From assembly GCA_002150815.3 (NCBI GenBank), contig NDFF03000109.1, forward strand, positions 62,001 through 126,000: DNA of 64,000 nt. Direction: 5' to 3'. The notes beneath the pieces were generated by a model. That model saw only the letters and a list, made by a program, of their open reading frames with translations. It did not search any database and was not told the DNA's origin. Each line of letters begins with the position of its first letter. The stretch's first letter is position 1. This stretch comes from Grammothele lineata (taxonomy: Eukaryota > Basidiomycota > Agaricomycetes > Polyporales > Polyporaceae). Shown piece by piece: positions 43,316 to 55,484 of the stretch. A program made the translations under genes and the position numbers.

Positions 43316-45900
43316 TTAAACCAATCCCAGGTCCTGTTTTCGCGCGTAAGTTGTAACATTTCTGACATTCAACTGAGGAATATACCTTCTCAATCAACCG
43401 TCTCGCAATGGGATGGAATGCTAGCTTGTTCGCCGTGAAGACCTCCACGGCAAGCTTCTTGTCCGCACGAGCAATGGCGCGGAACGTAGGACGGCAGAAC
43501 TTCATGCGTCCGCGCAGGATGCCCGTACCGTCCGTGCCCGTGACCCACTTGGCGGCGGGCTCAGCATAAGTCTGTGCGGCGGCCGAGGACGGGTCGAGAA
43601 GTGCGACCTCGTAGAAGCGCCAGCGGAGCTCGGCGTTGGGCGAGTTCAGGAAGGCGTAGACCTCCCCGAGGTAGGTAACGTGTGTGGACGGGAGGGCTGC
43701 GTAGGACTGTAGGCGCTCGAGGAACACAACTGAGATTGGGATTGAGTGGATGAGATAGGATAGCGTAGAACAACCGGGATACGTACTCTTCTGGTTGGCA
43801 TTGAAGGATGCGACGTCGCTGGCGTGGAAGGATAGCTTGGAAACGTCGGCCTCTGAGCGAGAGGCGTTCCACTTCTCAGCAAGGGCAAATGCCTCTGTTG
43901 CAAGGGTAGTGTCGTACTCCATTTTCTCGGGAAGCTCGAGCCCTTCGCCATAGAACCATGCCTGGAGCAGAACATGAAACCTCAGAAGTGTTCCGACAGG
44001 GTGGCTAGACTACTCACGTCCCACTTGATGCCGTCGAGGGCCTTGATCTTCTCTTCACCGCCGTGCTTCCCCCAGTACGCGTACAAATGCGCTTTCCACT
44101 GCTCCGTGGTGATACTCTTCCCCATGAAAGTGCTCACGTAGTCGCGCACGTACGGTAGGAACACGTCGAGCCCACCCAGAGTCTGCTCAAGGTGGAGGAT
44201 AAAGTTCGCGCCCTTCTCGTATGGCACAGTCGAGTACGCGTCATCGGGGTCCTCTCCTATATCAAAGTCGATGACAAGACGCTGGTACTTGGGGCGGTCG
44301 ATGTACTGCTTGAGCGCATCTTGTAGCGACTTGTAACCGATGAGGAAGGAGAAACCGCGGTCGGCAGGGGTGTGCAGGAGCTGAAGGAGGACGCGCTCGA
44401 TATAGGTAGTCCAGCCTTCGTTGAGCCAGAAGTGAGTCGAGTTAGCCTGCCTGTAATGAGAAAATATACGTCAATGAGAGTGGTTTCACCGAGGAAAGAA
44501 CGTACGTGACACCGTTGCCAAACCACGAGTGCGTGAGTTCGTGCACGACAACATCCACCTATAATGAGACTATCAATTAGCAGCTACCATCAAGGTATCT
44601 AGGTATGCGTACGAGAGTTCGGTCTCCAACGAGGAGCGCTGGAAACAGGATGAGCACACGTCCTGGATTGCAATAAATGCCTAAGCTTACTGGGAGTAAG
44701 GAATGTCAAGCAGGCGTTCTCCATACCACCATACGGGAACGAAGGCGGGAGAACGAGAACGTCGTAAACTCCAAACCGGTATGCGGGCAGTATGCTCTCA
44801 GCGGTGGTCAGGAATCTAACGTTACCAGAATGCGTGAGCATGCAAAATTAAGATATGCAGCTACGTACCTGCCCACATCGGCGCTGAACTCCCAATAAGC
44901 CGCCTCGATGAGCTCGGGCTCTGCCCAAACACCGCTTATCCAGTCTTTGCCTTCGACCTTGGGGAGCGCACGGAAACGGAAGTTGCCGGCAGCAATAGCG
45001 ACGAGGTATGTGGGGATAGGAACGGGCTGAACAGCGAAAAGCGCGTTGAATATGGAGGTGAATAAGAAATGAAGCATGAGTAACGCACCTGCTTGAACTC
45101 GTACACGACAACGTCCTTTCCGATCTCCTTGCCATCGTGAGCGGGACCGTCAGACGGAGGGGAAACCCGGATGGCAGAGAGAAGGGCCGGAAGAACGGAG
45201 GATATTTTGGCGGTGTAGGTCTACAAACCATTCAGGACACGGAAAGTAGTGCAGATGGAAGACGGCGTACAATCTTAGCAGAAGAGGTATCTTGCAAGGG
45301 AGCAAGACTACGAGCATAGATGGGTTGGCACTGGCTGAACATGAACGGGAATGTCTTCCCCTGGGTTTGCCTGGACAGAAGGTGAGATTTGGCCATATAT
45401 GCGGAGATTGAGGCGCGCACTCCTTGTCCAGCCATTGAACGGCGGTGCAATCCTTGGTGGTACTGTAGAAGATCTGGACGCGGACTTTGTCTCCGACTTT
45501 GCGATTGATAGGCAGGTAGATGGAGAGGGGTGCGCCCATCACGTCATGGTTCGCACCGAGATTGAACTAGAGAAAGCACTGAGCTGCCGAAGGGAGCAGT
45601 GAGAGAACTTTGCTGTCGTACGTCGCCAGGCCTGTCCTCAACGATAACTTTGGTTACATGGAGGTGCTGAGTGTCAAAGCTACCAAGCATGTCAGTCACT
45701 GTTGTTACGTTCGCATAGACGAATCGCGCATACATGACGTGCTGAACGCCGGCCTTGTTGACGCGGAGGTGATGAGTCGCGGAGCCGGAGATGGTTTGGG
45801 CGGAGAAATCAAGAGACCACTCGAAGTCGACGTGCTCCGATACGACGTCCTGCCAGTTAGACTGGGTGCAGGGGTCAGAAGGAAGGGCGTCGAGAGCCAT
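43316..45900 (-). CDS. Leukotriene A4 hydrolase-like M1 zinc aminopeptidase
   Basis: Bifunctional-type M1 peptidase, orthologous in form to yeast Lap2 and human LTA4H. Starts MALDALPSDPCTQSNWQDVV at 45900. Motifs: QTQGKTFPFMFSQCQPIYAR, PVPIPTYLVAIAAGNFRFR, the substrate loop PYGGMENACLTFLTP (the G-x-M-E-N exopeptidase motif), the zinc site HELTHSW (HExxH) with the third ligand in FWLNEGWTTYIER, and PYEKGANFILHLE. The C-terminal armadillo-like domain has FRAIARADKKLAVEVFTANK and ends IEKDLGLV. About nine introns, all in frame. All zinc ligands are present, so aminopeptidase activity is expected. Divergent from RPA12 (222 bp). Confidence 0.93.
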
Positions 45901-46122
45901 GTCTGGGCGATCGGCGTGGAGGACAAGTTTGCGAGGATCGGCCTGGGACCGTTGGCGGTAGTCCGACGGGCGAGTGCAAGTCTCGAGATCTTATCTCGAT
46001 CCTTCTCAGGCGCTCGGGAAGAGTGACCCGGGCGCTCCGGCACGAAACTTATCCAGGTCGGCTTCGCGCATCAACTTCAAGCATCGACCAGACAAGTCTA
46101 ACGTCTAACGTCCCGAGCAGCC

Positions 46123-46795
46123 ATGGCACGCAAGGCAGACAAAATTGGTGCGCGCTTTCCCGTCTGCACGGATGTAAACACTTATCGACGTACACAGGGT
46201 CACTCCTTTTTTGCCCTGATTGCGGCACCCTCCTGAACTTGCCTCAGGATGGGGAGTTCGAGGTCACCTGCGAACAGTGCGGGCACGTTGAACCAGCAAG
46301 TTGTGCGTTTGAATTTCTCTCATACATCTTTGACGTCTGTCTGACGTGAATATACTCTACTAAAGCGTACGAGAACATTGAGATTGTCACAAGGTCCCAT
46401 CCAGAGGCATTCCCGTCCGCGCTCAGACAGAAGCGCAAGACCCAGACAAAGATCCATGCCGCCAACGAAGACCTCCTAAAGGTCGGTTATCATCCTCATG
46501 GTGGCCCCATGCATTCCACTTGACATTGCGCTCCCGACCCAGGTGACGGAAAAGTGTCCGGAGTGCGGACACATGGAGGCCTACTCTAAGGAAGCCCAGG
46601 CATGTCCCGCCCGCAGCCGCGCCACGTTTAACGCACTGACGCCTTGTTCCAGCTGCGGAGCGCAGACGAGGGCTCGACCATCTTCTACACTGTGCGTACT
46701 GGCAGAACGTGGTGGACAGAGATAAAGCTCACCTTGCTGCCCGGGTCCGCCAACAGTGTGTCAAATGCAAATTTGGTTGGCGCGTCAACAACTAG
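46123..46795 (+). CDS. RPA12: RNA polymerase I subunit RPA12
   Basis: Small zinc-ribbon subunit of RNA polymerase I, supporting cleavage and termination. Exon 1 is 25 nt (MARKADKI, 46123-46147). The N-terminal ribbon reads LLFCPDCGTLLNL...TCEQCGHVEP. The C-terminal ribbon reads CPECGHMEAYSKEAQLRSADEGSTIFYTCVKCKFGW, with the catalytic-loop acidic pair in RSADE, ending RVNN. The fourth intron (46600-46652) begins GC after GAAGCCCAG; no GT alternative keeps the invariant QLRSADEG join. It is a full-length family member of about 120 residues. Convergent with OST5 (94 bp). Confidence 0.93.
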
Positions 46796-46889
46796 CCCGC
46801 ACGCGCGCACACCTATCCCGCGTGTTTTCGCGTTCGATCTCGGAGCCGGAGCGTATCCCTGCGCAAGCGCAGCGAGGCGAATGGGATTG

Positions 46890-47272
46890 CTACACGTACA
46901 CGCCCACAGAGCAGAAGAGCGCTACGACGCCGAACCCGCCCAATACGCTCGCCGTAGACGCAATGGCCAGCTCACGCGCCGGCAGTTTCTCATTTGGCAG
47001 CCTGGGTAGAGCAAGCGGGGCGCGCCGGTTGAGTACTATAGCACAGTAGTAAAATGTAGCAGAGATGGACGTACGTCGAAAAGTAGAATGCGAGTGCGAA
47101 TGTGGCCCCGAGGAGGACGAAGGCGAGGTACGGAAGGAGTGACACAGGGATGGTGGGCGCGAACGCCGGGGTGGACTTGTGCAACGCCTGGAAAAGAGAG
47201 CACGATGAGTACGGCGGCGGCGGAGAGAGAGAAGGGAGGCGAACGTGCCTGGATAGAGGCGTAGTCGGCCAT
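46890..47272 (-). CDS. OST5: Oligosaccharyltransferase subunit OST5/TMEM258
   Basis: Tiny ER membrane subunit of the N-glycosylation oligosaccharyltransferase. It starts MADYASIQ (24-nt first exon 47249-47272), followed by ALHKSTPAFAPTIPVSLLPY, the first membrane span (LAFVLLGATFALAFYFST), LPNEKLPARELAIAST, and the second span ASVLGGFGVVALFCSVGVYV. The GVYV end is the family hallmark. The first intron (complement 47188-47248) starts GC after CTATCCAG; the second is GT-AG. It is divergent from YOP1 with 289 bp between starts. Confidence 0.88.
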
Positions 47273-47561
47273 GGCTGAGGAGCGTGGCCTAGTGGCTGGA
47301 GGGAGCGATGAGGAGATGAGGCGCGAGGCTGAGCTGGACTGAGCCGTCTGACGTACGCGTGGCACCAGGCAAACACGCGTCATCAAAGCCCATATCAACC
47401 CCCGCTCCTCCCTCGCCCCTTGCTCTCTATCCACGACCACCCTCCCTCTCGACCCCCACGACAACAAGCCCACGTCCGATTTTACGCCAGAGGTGCGTCT
47501 TTTCGTTTTACGGAGCGCGATGGGGGCGCAGGGGGCGCTCATTATCATCGCCGCTCGCCAG

Positions 47562-48347
47562 ATGTCCGCTACGCAAAAAGTTCAGCAACACCCTGCCTTC
47601 ATCCAGGCTCAGGACAAGGCCAACTACTATGTTAACCAGCTCGACAAGGAGGTGTGTGCAGCCCTTGCCTTCGTCCCGCGCGCATTCCCGCCGCGCGGGG
47701 CCGGGTTCGTTGACATGGCGAGCGTCGAGGCTAATCACGCGACTGCGATTGCTAGCTCTCCAAGTACCCGCTCCTGAACATCTTCGAGCAGCGCACGCAG
47801 GTGCCTAAGAGCTACGCCTTCCTTGGCGCGGTCGTGCTCCTCATCATCCTCCACTCGGTCAACGCGTTCGCCTCCCCCGTCTCGAATCTCGTTGGTTGGG
47901 CCCTCCCCGCCTATCTCTCCGTCAAGGCCCTTGAAAGCCCCGGTCACGCCGACGACATCCAGTGGCTCACTTACTGGGTCATCTTCGGCTTCTTCAACTT
48001 CCTCGAGTCATTCGCCGGCCGCGTTGTGCTCTACTACCTCCCCTGGTACTTCGCCTTCAAGAGCCTCTTCATCGTCTGGCTCCAGCTGCCTCAGTTCCGC
48101 GTGAGTGTCGCGTCACTATTCCCGGCGCCTGTTGCCGTGCTGTTGCGTCATGAGCTGACGACGGACTCGCGTGGCATGTGCTTCTCGTAACCGCCTGTTC
48201 TCACCACAGGGCGCGCAAGTGCTCTACGGCACCGTCGTCCGCCCCGTCTTCGCCAACCTGCACGGCAAGTCGACCCACGCCCCGACTCAGTCCGAGCCGA
48301 CCGTGACCGCCGACGGCCTCCGCGAGCGGGTTGCGTCCTCGGAGTAA
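47562..48347 (+). CDS. YOP1: Reticulon-like ER-shaping protein Yop1 (DP1/TB2/REEP)
   Basis: Hairpin membrane protein that bends ER tubules. Starts MSATQKVQQHPAFIQAQDKA at 47562. Exon 2 resumes LSKYPLLNIFEQRTQVPKSY, then paired hydrophobic hairpins (AFLGAVVLLIILHSVNAFA; NLVGWALPAYLSVKALE) and the TB2/DP1 signature DDIQWLTYWVIFGFFNFLES, VLYYLPWYFAFKSLFIVWL, LPQFRGAQVLYGTVVRP. The C-terminus is short and polar, ending RERVASSE. Two introns. A complete and ordinary member of the family. Confidence 0.94.
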
Positions 48348-48804
48348 GCGCCTTTGGCGCCTGGCGTCGTGGTGCTCGCGTCTTGCGGGTGTCGCGGGGT
48401 TGACAAACACGTTCACTTTAGTTTCGTTTCTATACTTACCGCCTTGCATGAATTCCGTCTCCGTATGATAGTATCCGTCTTTGTACGAAGGGGTTGGCTG
48501 CTGGCGACAAGAACCTTGACCGAGCTCAGTTTTCTCGTTGGCTTGATTTTCGTTGTTGATGATTCCTGTTCAACTACCTTATGACCTTACGAGATGTAAC
48601 TCAGTCTAGATCGACAAACGGTGATGCGCTGTGCTACGATTTGAGGGTCACATCTAGTCGTGACTGTGGCGTGGCAGCAGTGGGTGATGGCCTGCGCAAG
48701 CGAGGAGTCACGCGTCATAAGACTTTGACGGAGGTAGGATGAGAGCATCGATGCAGTCAGACAACACGTCAGTGGTCGAGAGCCATCTGGTGCGGAATGG
48801 GGTG
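48348..48804. other. YOP1 downstream region up to the hAT-like element
   Basis: About 460 bp with no gene. It would hold the YOP1 3' UTR (T-rich stretch around 48410-48580) and leads into the target site of the element at 48805. Confidence 0.4.
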
Positions 48805-48812
48805 ATGAAGCA
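48805..48812. repeat. Target-site duplication, left copy
   Basis: ATGAAGCA, identical to 50588-50595 on the other side of the hAT-like element. Confidence 0.8.
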
Positions 48813-50587
48813 GCCAGTGTTGGCACTGACCGGTCAATGACGGGGTCATGGACCGGTCAAGGTCAAACGGTCAAACGACGGGGTCAATGCTTATTAATCA
48901 TTGACCGGTCAACGGCACGCTCGGCACCGTGTCATTAACATGACTGTACAGCACCCCAATGACCTTCGCCGGCCTGTGGAGGCCGACTTGGAGTCGCAGA
49001 ACTTGAAGTTGCAGGTAACTAGCAGCATTAGAGTATGTTGAACGCCTGTACCTGTTCATGTCCAAGTTTAGGCAAGTAGAATAATTCGGAGTTGGAATGC
49101 TGGTCACTCAGACCAAGCCTGATACTAGAGAGGCTGAGATGAAGAGGTCGCGGCTCGAATGGACGATGGGTACGCACAGGGGCGTGTAGTACAGTGTAAC
49201 ATACTCCAAATCCAACTATGATGCTGAGAGGTAAAGGCGAAGTCGAGCAAAGCGAGACAAGACGAAAGCACGCGAGAGAGAATGTATGAGGGAGTTGAAG
49301 AAGCTGCCTTTCGAGGTCGCGAACTACAACCTCAAATACGTCGAGACTGGCAAATATTGAAGAGCAAGAAAAGAATCAAACATGATAAACATACCCAACC
49401 TGTAAGGAAGGTAAAGATCTGGAACAGAGGGTGAAGAAGGAGGGAGGATCGATGCGACGGCTCGGAGAAGGACTCATGCGGGGGTGCTATATATGCGGCC
49501 CGGCTCTTCGGAGTGGGATCAATATGCGAGTACGGCTCATGGGGCTACTACAGGGCAAGTGTGTACCGTAGAAGGCACTTTAAGTAGGAAATGGACATGG
49601 AAGTAATTGTAAACGTAGGAGGAACACGACAAGGGGGGTGCGCGAGCTCGACAAGCTCGGCCCGCAGAAACTCGAAGAGGCGCAGTGCGCCGCCCAATAT
49701 ACATTAGAATCTCGTCGAGGGAGCTTGAGCGTGGGGCGACTGCGCGCGCCGTCGAACAGCGTCGGAGATTAGTCGCTGCATGCTCTGGACTTGTTTTGAG
49801 GTGTTTCCAGTCTTACGCAGAGACCGGCGAGGCTGCGGCGGGCCCACAGATGTCAGGCATAGGTCTTGCATAGGTCAGATCGCAGTTGACTCGGTGGTGG
49901 CGGTCGCGGGAACGTCCACGATGATGGCGAAATTGTGTTCGTGTTCGTGTTCGTGTTCGCAGCCGTATTCGCGTTCGCGTTCACGTTAGCTTTCACGTTT
50001 GTGTTCACGCTTGCGATGACGGATAACGGAGAAAGCGTCGCGCCGAGTTGCACTGTCGTCCTTCCTGCAGCGCTCTTGTTTTCGCGTTGCTTCGCTCGCT
50101 CGTGATCTGCGTTTGTAGATTTGAGCTTGGCTCTGCCTACTTTGATACCTACTATGTTCGCGTCCCTTAACACGGCGGCGAGCGCGAGCGCTTTGCATAC
50201 TCCCTCATTAAATGACCGCTCGCCATCTCTTGGCCTTCTCTCCTCCGAGTCCCCGCGATTCAAACTTGACGAGCCCGTGATGTTGTCCCTAGCGTCCCCT
50301 CTGATTTCCCGGGGTCGACATTGTAAGCGAGTTGCGGGAGAGGGCAGCTTCAAGTTCTCACCGGTGTCTGCTCGCCGAGCCTCGCTCTTAATCCCAACAG
50401 CTATCTTCGCGGTCTTTCAAGTCTTCCACTGCTGCCAAACTGCCGCCACAGACTCGCTTCGCCGGCGGCCCCACAGGTCACGTGCGCTTTGACCGGTCAA
50501 TCGACCGGTCATTGACGGTAGTCAAGCTTGACCGGTCAAAACCTTTGACGCGTCAAAGGTCAATGACTTTGACGTCGCCAACACTGA
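48813..50587. mobile_element. Non-autonomous hAT-like DNA transposon, 1.78 kb
   Basis: The termini are short inverted repeats: CAGTGTTGGC at 48815-48824 and its reverse complement GCCAACACTG at 50577-50586. They lie between a perfect 8-bp target duplication ATGAAGCA (48805-48812 and 50588-50595). CAGTG ends plus an 8-bp duplication are the hAT pattern. Both subterminal zones carry clustered GACCGGTCAA motifs in both orientations (48828, 48851, 48903; 50491, 50503, 50530), with further GGTCAA and GTCAAACG copies, as expected for transposase binding sites. The interior is GC-moderate with no recognisable transposase or dimerisation domain. The exact first base (48813 or 48815) is uncertain by two positions. 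Confidence 0.8.
49935..50010. repeat. GTGTTC hexanucleotide microsatellite, degenerating rightward
   Basis: Four perfect GTGTTC units at 49935-49958, followed by variants (GTATTC, GCGTTC, GCGTTCAC, TTTCAC, GTTTGTGTTCAC). It lies inside the hAT-like element and reads as Asn-Thr/Asn-Ala repeats on the minus strand. Confidence 0.7.
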
Positions 50588-50595
50588 ATGAAGCA
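50588..50595. repeat. Target-site duplication, right copy
   Basis: ATGAAGCA, identical to 48805-48812. Confidence 0.8.
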
Positions 50596-51438
50596 TATCT
50601 TACAGTTGGTTACATAAACGAGGGGCTGTCTAAGATGTAAGCGATGGGAAGAAACAGCGGGAGGCAGGCGCGCGCGAGCAAGACGAGAAGAGTGTCTGCC
50701 GTTCTTACGGTCGTTTACCGAGAATGGAGAGTGCAAGAGCGATCGATAGAGGGCCTGCAAGGCGGATAGACAAGATTTGCTAGTCGTCACGGGGGAACGT
50801 TGACTGCCTGCTTAGAGCGGGAAGAATGGTCAGCTCAAATCGGACTAGCGAGTCCGCGGCGGCTCTGATCGGGCGATGTCAATACGAGCGCGCCGCGGCG
50901 CAAGGAGGCCGTTCTAGTGCACTTGGCTGTGTGTCGGATAGCAAAAGCGACGAGCAGGCCAAGGCGTCGAGCAATACGGTCGAGAGGAGGGAGCGTCGGG
51001 GAGGGGGGACGGAGAGGGAGCAAGGTGCCTGATCTGGGTGGTAGATCTCGCGTAGGAATAATATCTGGAGGAGAGAGGAAGAGCGGTGGCGCAGTTGCTG
51101 GCAGACCCCAGCAGCCAAGAACCCAACAAATTCGAGCAAGATGTGCGCCCCGGGATCCCTCGCCGTCTCCGTCCCCCGCCCCCGCAATCGCCTCTGTCCT
51201 CCCCGAGCGGCTCCTAGCCCCATCTCTCCTCTTCTCTCCTCTCCCCCATCCTCCCCCTCCGTCCGCCGACTAGCCCGGCCGCCCCGCCTTACCTTTCCTC
51301 CTCTTCCTTCCCGGGGTCTCTCCCGGGTGGTGCTGCCTCTGTCTTTGCTTCTCTAACGCTGGCCGCGCCCCTGAACGCTAACTTTGCTTTGTTCGCCCCC
51401 TCTTCTTCTTGCGCGCACCGGAGGACCTCGCGCGACCA
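50596..51438. other. Upstream region of the UNC93-like gene
   Basis: About 840 bp with no supported gene. The last 280 bp are strongly pyrimidine-rich (CTCCTCTTCTCTCC), typical of a fungal promoter and 5' leader. The hAT-like element sits at its left edge and could supply upstream sequence. Confidence 0.45.
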
Positions 51439-54042
51439 TCATGTCCGATTCCTCTCATGAATACGAGCACGAGCACGAGTCCCGACAAGTGTCGCAAGAA
51501 AACCACCTTAGCCGGTACTACGAGAACACAGGAGACATACACGAGGAGTACGCGCACCCACATCCCCCTTCCGCATGGCAGCACGGAGAGATGTCCTACC
51601 AGAAGCCGGAGGAGGACCTCTACATGACCGGCGACTCGCGCCGCACGGGCGACACTCGAAGCGTGGACGACGGCGACGAATACGACAGCGCGAGTGTCAT
51701 GAGACCGGCGGCGGAGGTCCACGCACAGTATACGGGCTGGAGGGCGATCTACTACAACCCGGTCATACAGGTCTTCTTCCTCGGCTTTGTGTGCTTCATG
51801 GGCCCTGGGCTCTTCAACGCGCTCAATGGGCTCGGCGGCGGCGGTATGTTCGACCCGACGACGAGCGCGAATGCGAACTCGACGCTTTACGCGACCTTTG
51901 CCGTTGCTGCCTTCTTCGCGGGGTGAGTACACTGCTTCCTCTGTCTGGTGGGTGCGCGCAGGCCCTCGCGTCGGCCAGTGGATTGCGTGGGACTAGGGCG
52001 GTGCGGGCGGTGTCGGGGTCGCGCGAGCGGTGGGAAGGGCGCGCTTGGGTGCGGGTCGGGGCGGCCGAGCGGGAGGGACAGAGTTTGGGTCGGGGAGAGG
52101 AGACTGACGGAGCGCGCGACAGGTCGATCAACAATGTGTTGGGCTCGCGCTTGACGCTCCTCCTCGGCACGACCGGCTACGCGCTCTACATTGGCTCCTA
52201 CCTGTGCGTCCATCCCTCTGCTTGCGCCCCGCTCTTGCTCACGGCCGGACATGGTTCTCGCAGAGCGTACAATATCCATCCTCATGCTAGTGCCTTCGTC
52301 CTCGCGGCGGGCGCCTACCTCGGCGTCAGCGCCGGCCTACTCTGGACCGCACAGGGTTCCCTCATGCTCGCATATCCTACGGAGAACCAGAAGGGCATGT
52401 TCATCGCCATCTTCTGGTCCATCTTCAACCTAGGTGGTGTCGTTGGCGCGGCCGTATCCCTCGGCAGCAATTTTGACAATATCGTGCGTCAAACTCACAT
52501 ATCCGTTATGGCGTCTTTCCACTCACGTTTCACTCCCCCGCATGCAGTCTAACTCCGGTGATTGGTCCACCGTCCTGTTCTAGCTGGTAATTTTACTGAT
52601 AACAACGCCATGATATCTGTTGCGTCTAGTGTCTAACGGCACATACGTACGTTTCCCCCTGCTCCTACACTGGAGCGCTCGCTCATAGGCGTCATGGCTG
52701 TCCAGATCGGCTTCCTCGTTCTGACAGGCATCGGGGTTCTCATCCCGCTCTTAATGGCTAACCCTGCGAAGATGGTACGCTCGGACGGCACGCGCGTAGT
52801 GACCATCCGTCACCCCTCCTGGAAGACCGAGTTCTACGGCCTTTGGTATATCCTCCGTACGGATCCTTGGATCGTTCTTCTTTTCCCCATGTTCTTTGCC
52901 AGCAATTGGTTTTATACATGGCGTCAGTATCCCCTTCTTTCGCGTCCCTTTTTTCCGCTAACTTTCCCTCTAGAATTTAACGATTACAATAGCGCCCTCT
53001 TCACCATCCGTGCCCGCGCCCTTAACAACCTCGTCTACTGGATTTCTCAGATCATCGGCTCTGTCAGCATCGGGTTCCTTCTCGACCAGCGTGGCTTGTC
53101 TAGACGCTTCCGCGCCTTTTCCGGTTGGACCGTGCTCATTGTGATGGTTTTTGTCGTCCACACCTGGGCCTTCTTCTATCAAAGGTGAGCATCATGCCAT
53201 TTAGACCTGCCGGCGACCCCCTGACTCAGCTCGTAGGCATTACACCCGTGCTTCCATCGAGGCTCACATCAACGACAAGATCGACATCCACGAGAGCGGC
53301 TATGTCAGCCGCCTCTGGCTCTACATATTCTGTGGTCTGCTCGACGCGATGTGGCAGACAACGGCGTACTGGTTCATGGGCGCCATGTCCAACGACCCGG
53401 CGAAGCTCGCCAACTTCTCCGGATTCTGTGCGTGCCCCTTGAACTTCGCCGATTAGACTCCAACTCATCAGTTTCTCGCGCCCCGCATCACCCTTTCGTG
53501 GACCTCCATCTGATGGATATCCCCTTGGTACTTCTTCGCGCCGCCCCTGTTGGGTTGATCCCGTCTTGCAGACAAGTCACTCCAATCGGCCGGTGCCGCG
53601 GGCGTTTGGAGGGCGGATGCGGTCAAGATCCCGTGAGTGCCTACTTACCGCCCAGATGGACCGCTGAGCGCTGACGGGCTGGTCACTTGTGCAGATACAT
53701 GAACATGTTCATCTCGACATGGGTGCTCCTTGTCGCCGGGCTCGTCTTTGCCCTTCCGATGATCCACATGCGCGTGCGAGACACGAGCCGGGAAATGGAC
53801 GAACTGTGCGTGTTGCTTGTTTTGGCCCTGTCCTCTTTTGTTTCGGGTTTTCCCGCATGCCTTTTTTGGTCGCACCCTTGTCCCTCGTTCTCTGGGGCGC
53901 TTCTAGGCGCTTCTTGATCTGTGTTTTAGGGTTTTCTACTTTCCATTAGAAAACGGTACTGATAACTTACTTCTTCCCCGATAGGACGTATATGCATTAT
54001 CGACGAGAACAAGAAAAACCTCAGCGCCGAGATCGGACGTGA
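51439..54042 (+). CDS. UNC93/DUF895-family MFS-like membrane protein
   Basis: Polytopic membrane protein of the fungal UNC93-like (DUF895) group; its substrate is unknown. A polar His/Glu-rich N-terminus (MSDSSHEYEHEHESRQ) of about 90 residues precedes YYNPVIQVFFLGFVCFMGPG, ALNGLGGGG, NNVLGSRLTLLLGTTGYALY, the signature LLWTAQGSLMLAYPTENQKG and MFIAIFWSIFNLGGVVGA, then spans VQIGFLVLTGIGVLIPLL, DPWIVLLFPMFFASNW, VYWISQIIGSVSIGFLLDQ, LYIFCGLLDAMWQTTAYW and FISTWVLLVAGLVFALPM. Introns include a 199-bp one (about 51924-52122) and two consecutive microexons (52548-52557 and 52630-52646). The last exon join is unclear; the stop at 54042 assumes DEL|TYMHYRR. Confidence 0.8.
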
Positions 54043-55484
54043 TACGCCGACTTCTTCGGACTCGTCCGTCCACAATCCCTCTGTTTGCTCATGTTATTTG
54101 CTATCCCCCACCGCGCACCATTGCTCTCGGAACATCTCTGCCCATCTCATGTCAAGCTGCACTCGCCACTCGCCTCGTCGCATCTGCACGTCCGGAATAT
54201 TTGCCCGTTTATTGGTTCGGTTTATGAGTCTCCGCGGCCCTCTTCTGTACTTCGGATTCTGTCGACATGTTTGTATTATTAAAGTTGTTAACATCTCGCC
54301 CCGCCCACGTACGTACGGCACTTCCCATCCTCCTTCCCTTCCTCCTGTCCGGTCACCTGTGCGTCCTCCGCCACGCGATCATTGTCCGATATCCTGGATC
54401 TGCGTAATGCCGCATTGTCGCCGGCGCCCTATCCCCGCGCCCTCCCCTTCCTCGGTCCCGATACGCTACGATGTATTCTTCAATTATTGTTACCCGCTAG
54501 CCGTTATGCCTCGAGACAGGTAGCACTCACGTCTCGTCCGATCGTTGTCGTTCCTGCTGTTAATTGCTCTTATCAGGGTAGAGTACCGTAAAGTAGTGGT
54601 AGTCTAGTCGGTCAGATATATATTTACGAACAAGGTTAACCCGTGCGCGCCCCGCCATAATCACGGAGAACGAAGACGCTGGTGGGACACAACTTGAACT
54701 ACAAGTCGGGATGAAGGGAGCCGCAAGAAGGGTTCTCGATGGAACCCTAACGCTATCGGCGAACGGCTGGCACGTACGAAGTACGTCAAAGTGGGTAGTG
54801 AGGAGCTTAGATCGCCGATTGAGGGCCCGGGAGCGGTCGGTATCGCTCACATTAGGCAGGAGCGAATGTTGGAACGGGCTAGAGGTCTTCGGGATGGACG
54901 AAGATGCCGGTAGCTTAAGTGCTGGACCCGAGCGTACCGCAAAAGCCTTCTTGAGAACTCGCCGGGCTCGGTCCGGCGTTCTTGCCCTTTGAAAAGAATT
55001 TTTTGTGTTTGCGGGCTACCATGGACGGATGAGGCGTCGTGGGTGATGAGGGTGGCGCTGTTTGGGGGCACCCGCCGATATCTCAGTTGCGAGTGATTGG
55101 GTGACCGATGTCTGAGGTGACTTGATCACCGGGTACCAGATGACGGACCAAGACGCACAGCAAGCCCAGCTGAGCAACATATGTACGAGCGCCACCTGCC
55201 CGCACATATGGGAATTGCGGAGACTTCCGTCATTCACGAGAAGCCGAGGAAGATATTAAGTCGTCCTAATATCCCCAGTGCGCTCATGTGATATTACACC
55301 CCTGGGTTCTTGTTTGTGTGAGATTTCTCAGTGGGAGCCATCCTGAGCCATCTTAGGATTGTGACGAAGTCAGACGTAGCGGGCAGCCCGGACTCAGATG
55401 TCCGGATGTATGATTACACGTACAAATGGAACTACAATAGTACATATCCGCGAAAAAGCGTCCGAAAGTAAATCCGCACCGAGA
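54043..55484. other. Convergent intergenic region
   Basis: 1.44 kb between the UNC93-like stop and the RTF2 stop. Open frames are short and unremarkable, and no repeat pairs stood out. It probably holds both 3' UTRs. The gap is long compared with most convergent gaps here, which are 24-325 bp. Confidence 0.4.

Noticed and set aside
54039..54591. Short plus-strand frames after the UNC93-like gene
   Set aside because: They overlap the presumed 3' UTR, have no domain features and no consistent codon pattern; the last UNC93 exon may however read slightly further in another frame (IIDENKKNLSAEIGRD), which could not be joined with a valid donor.
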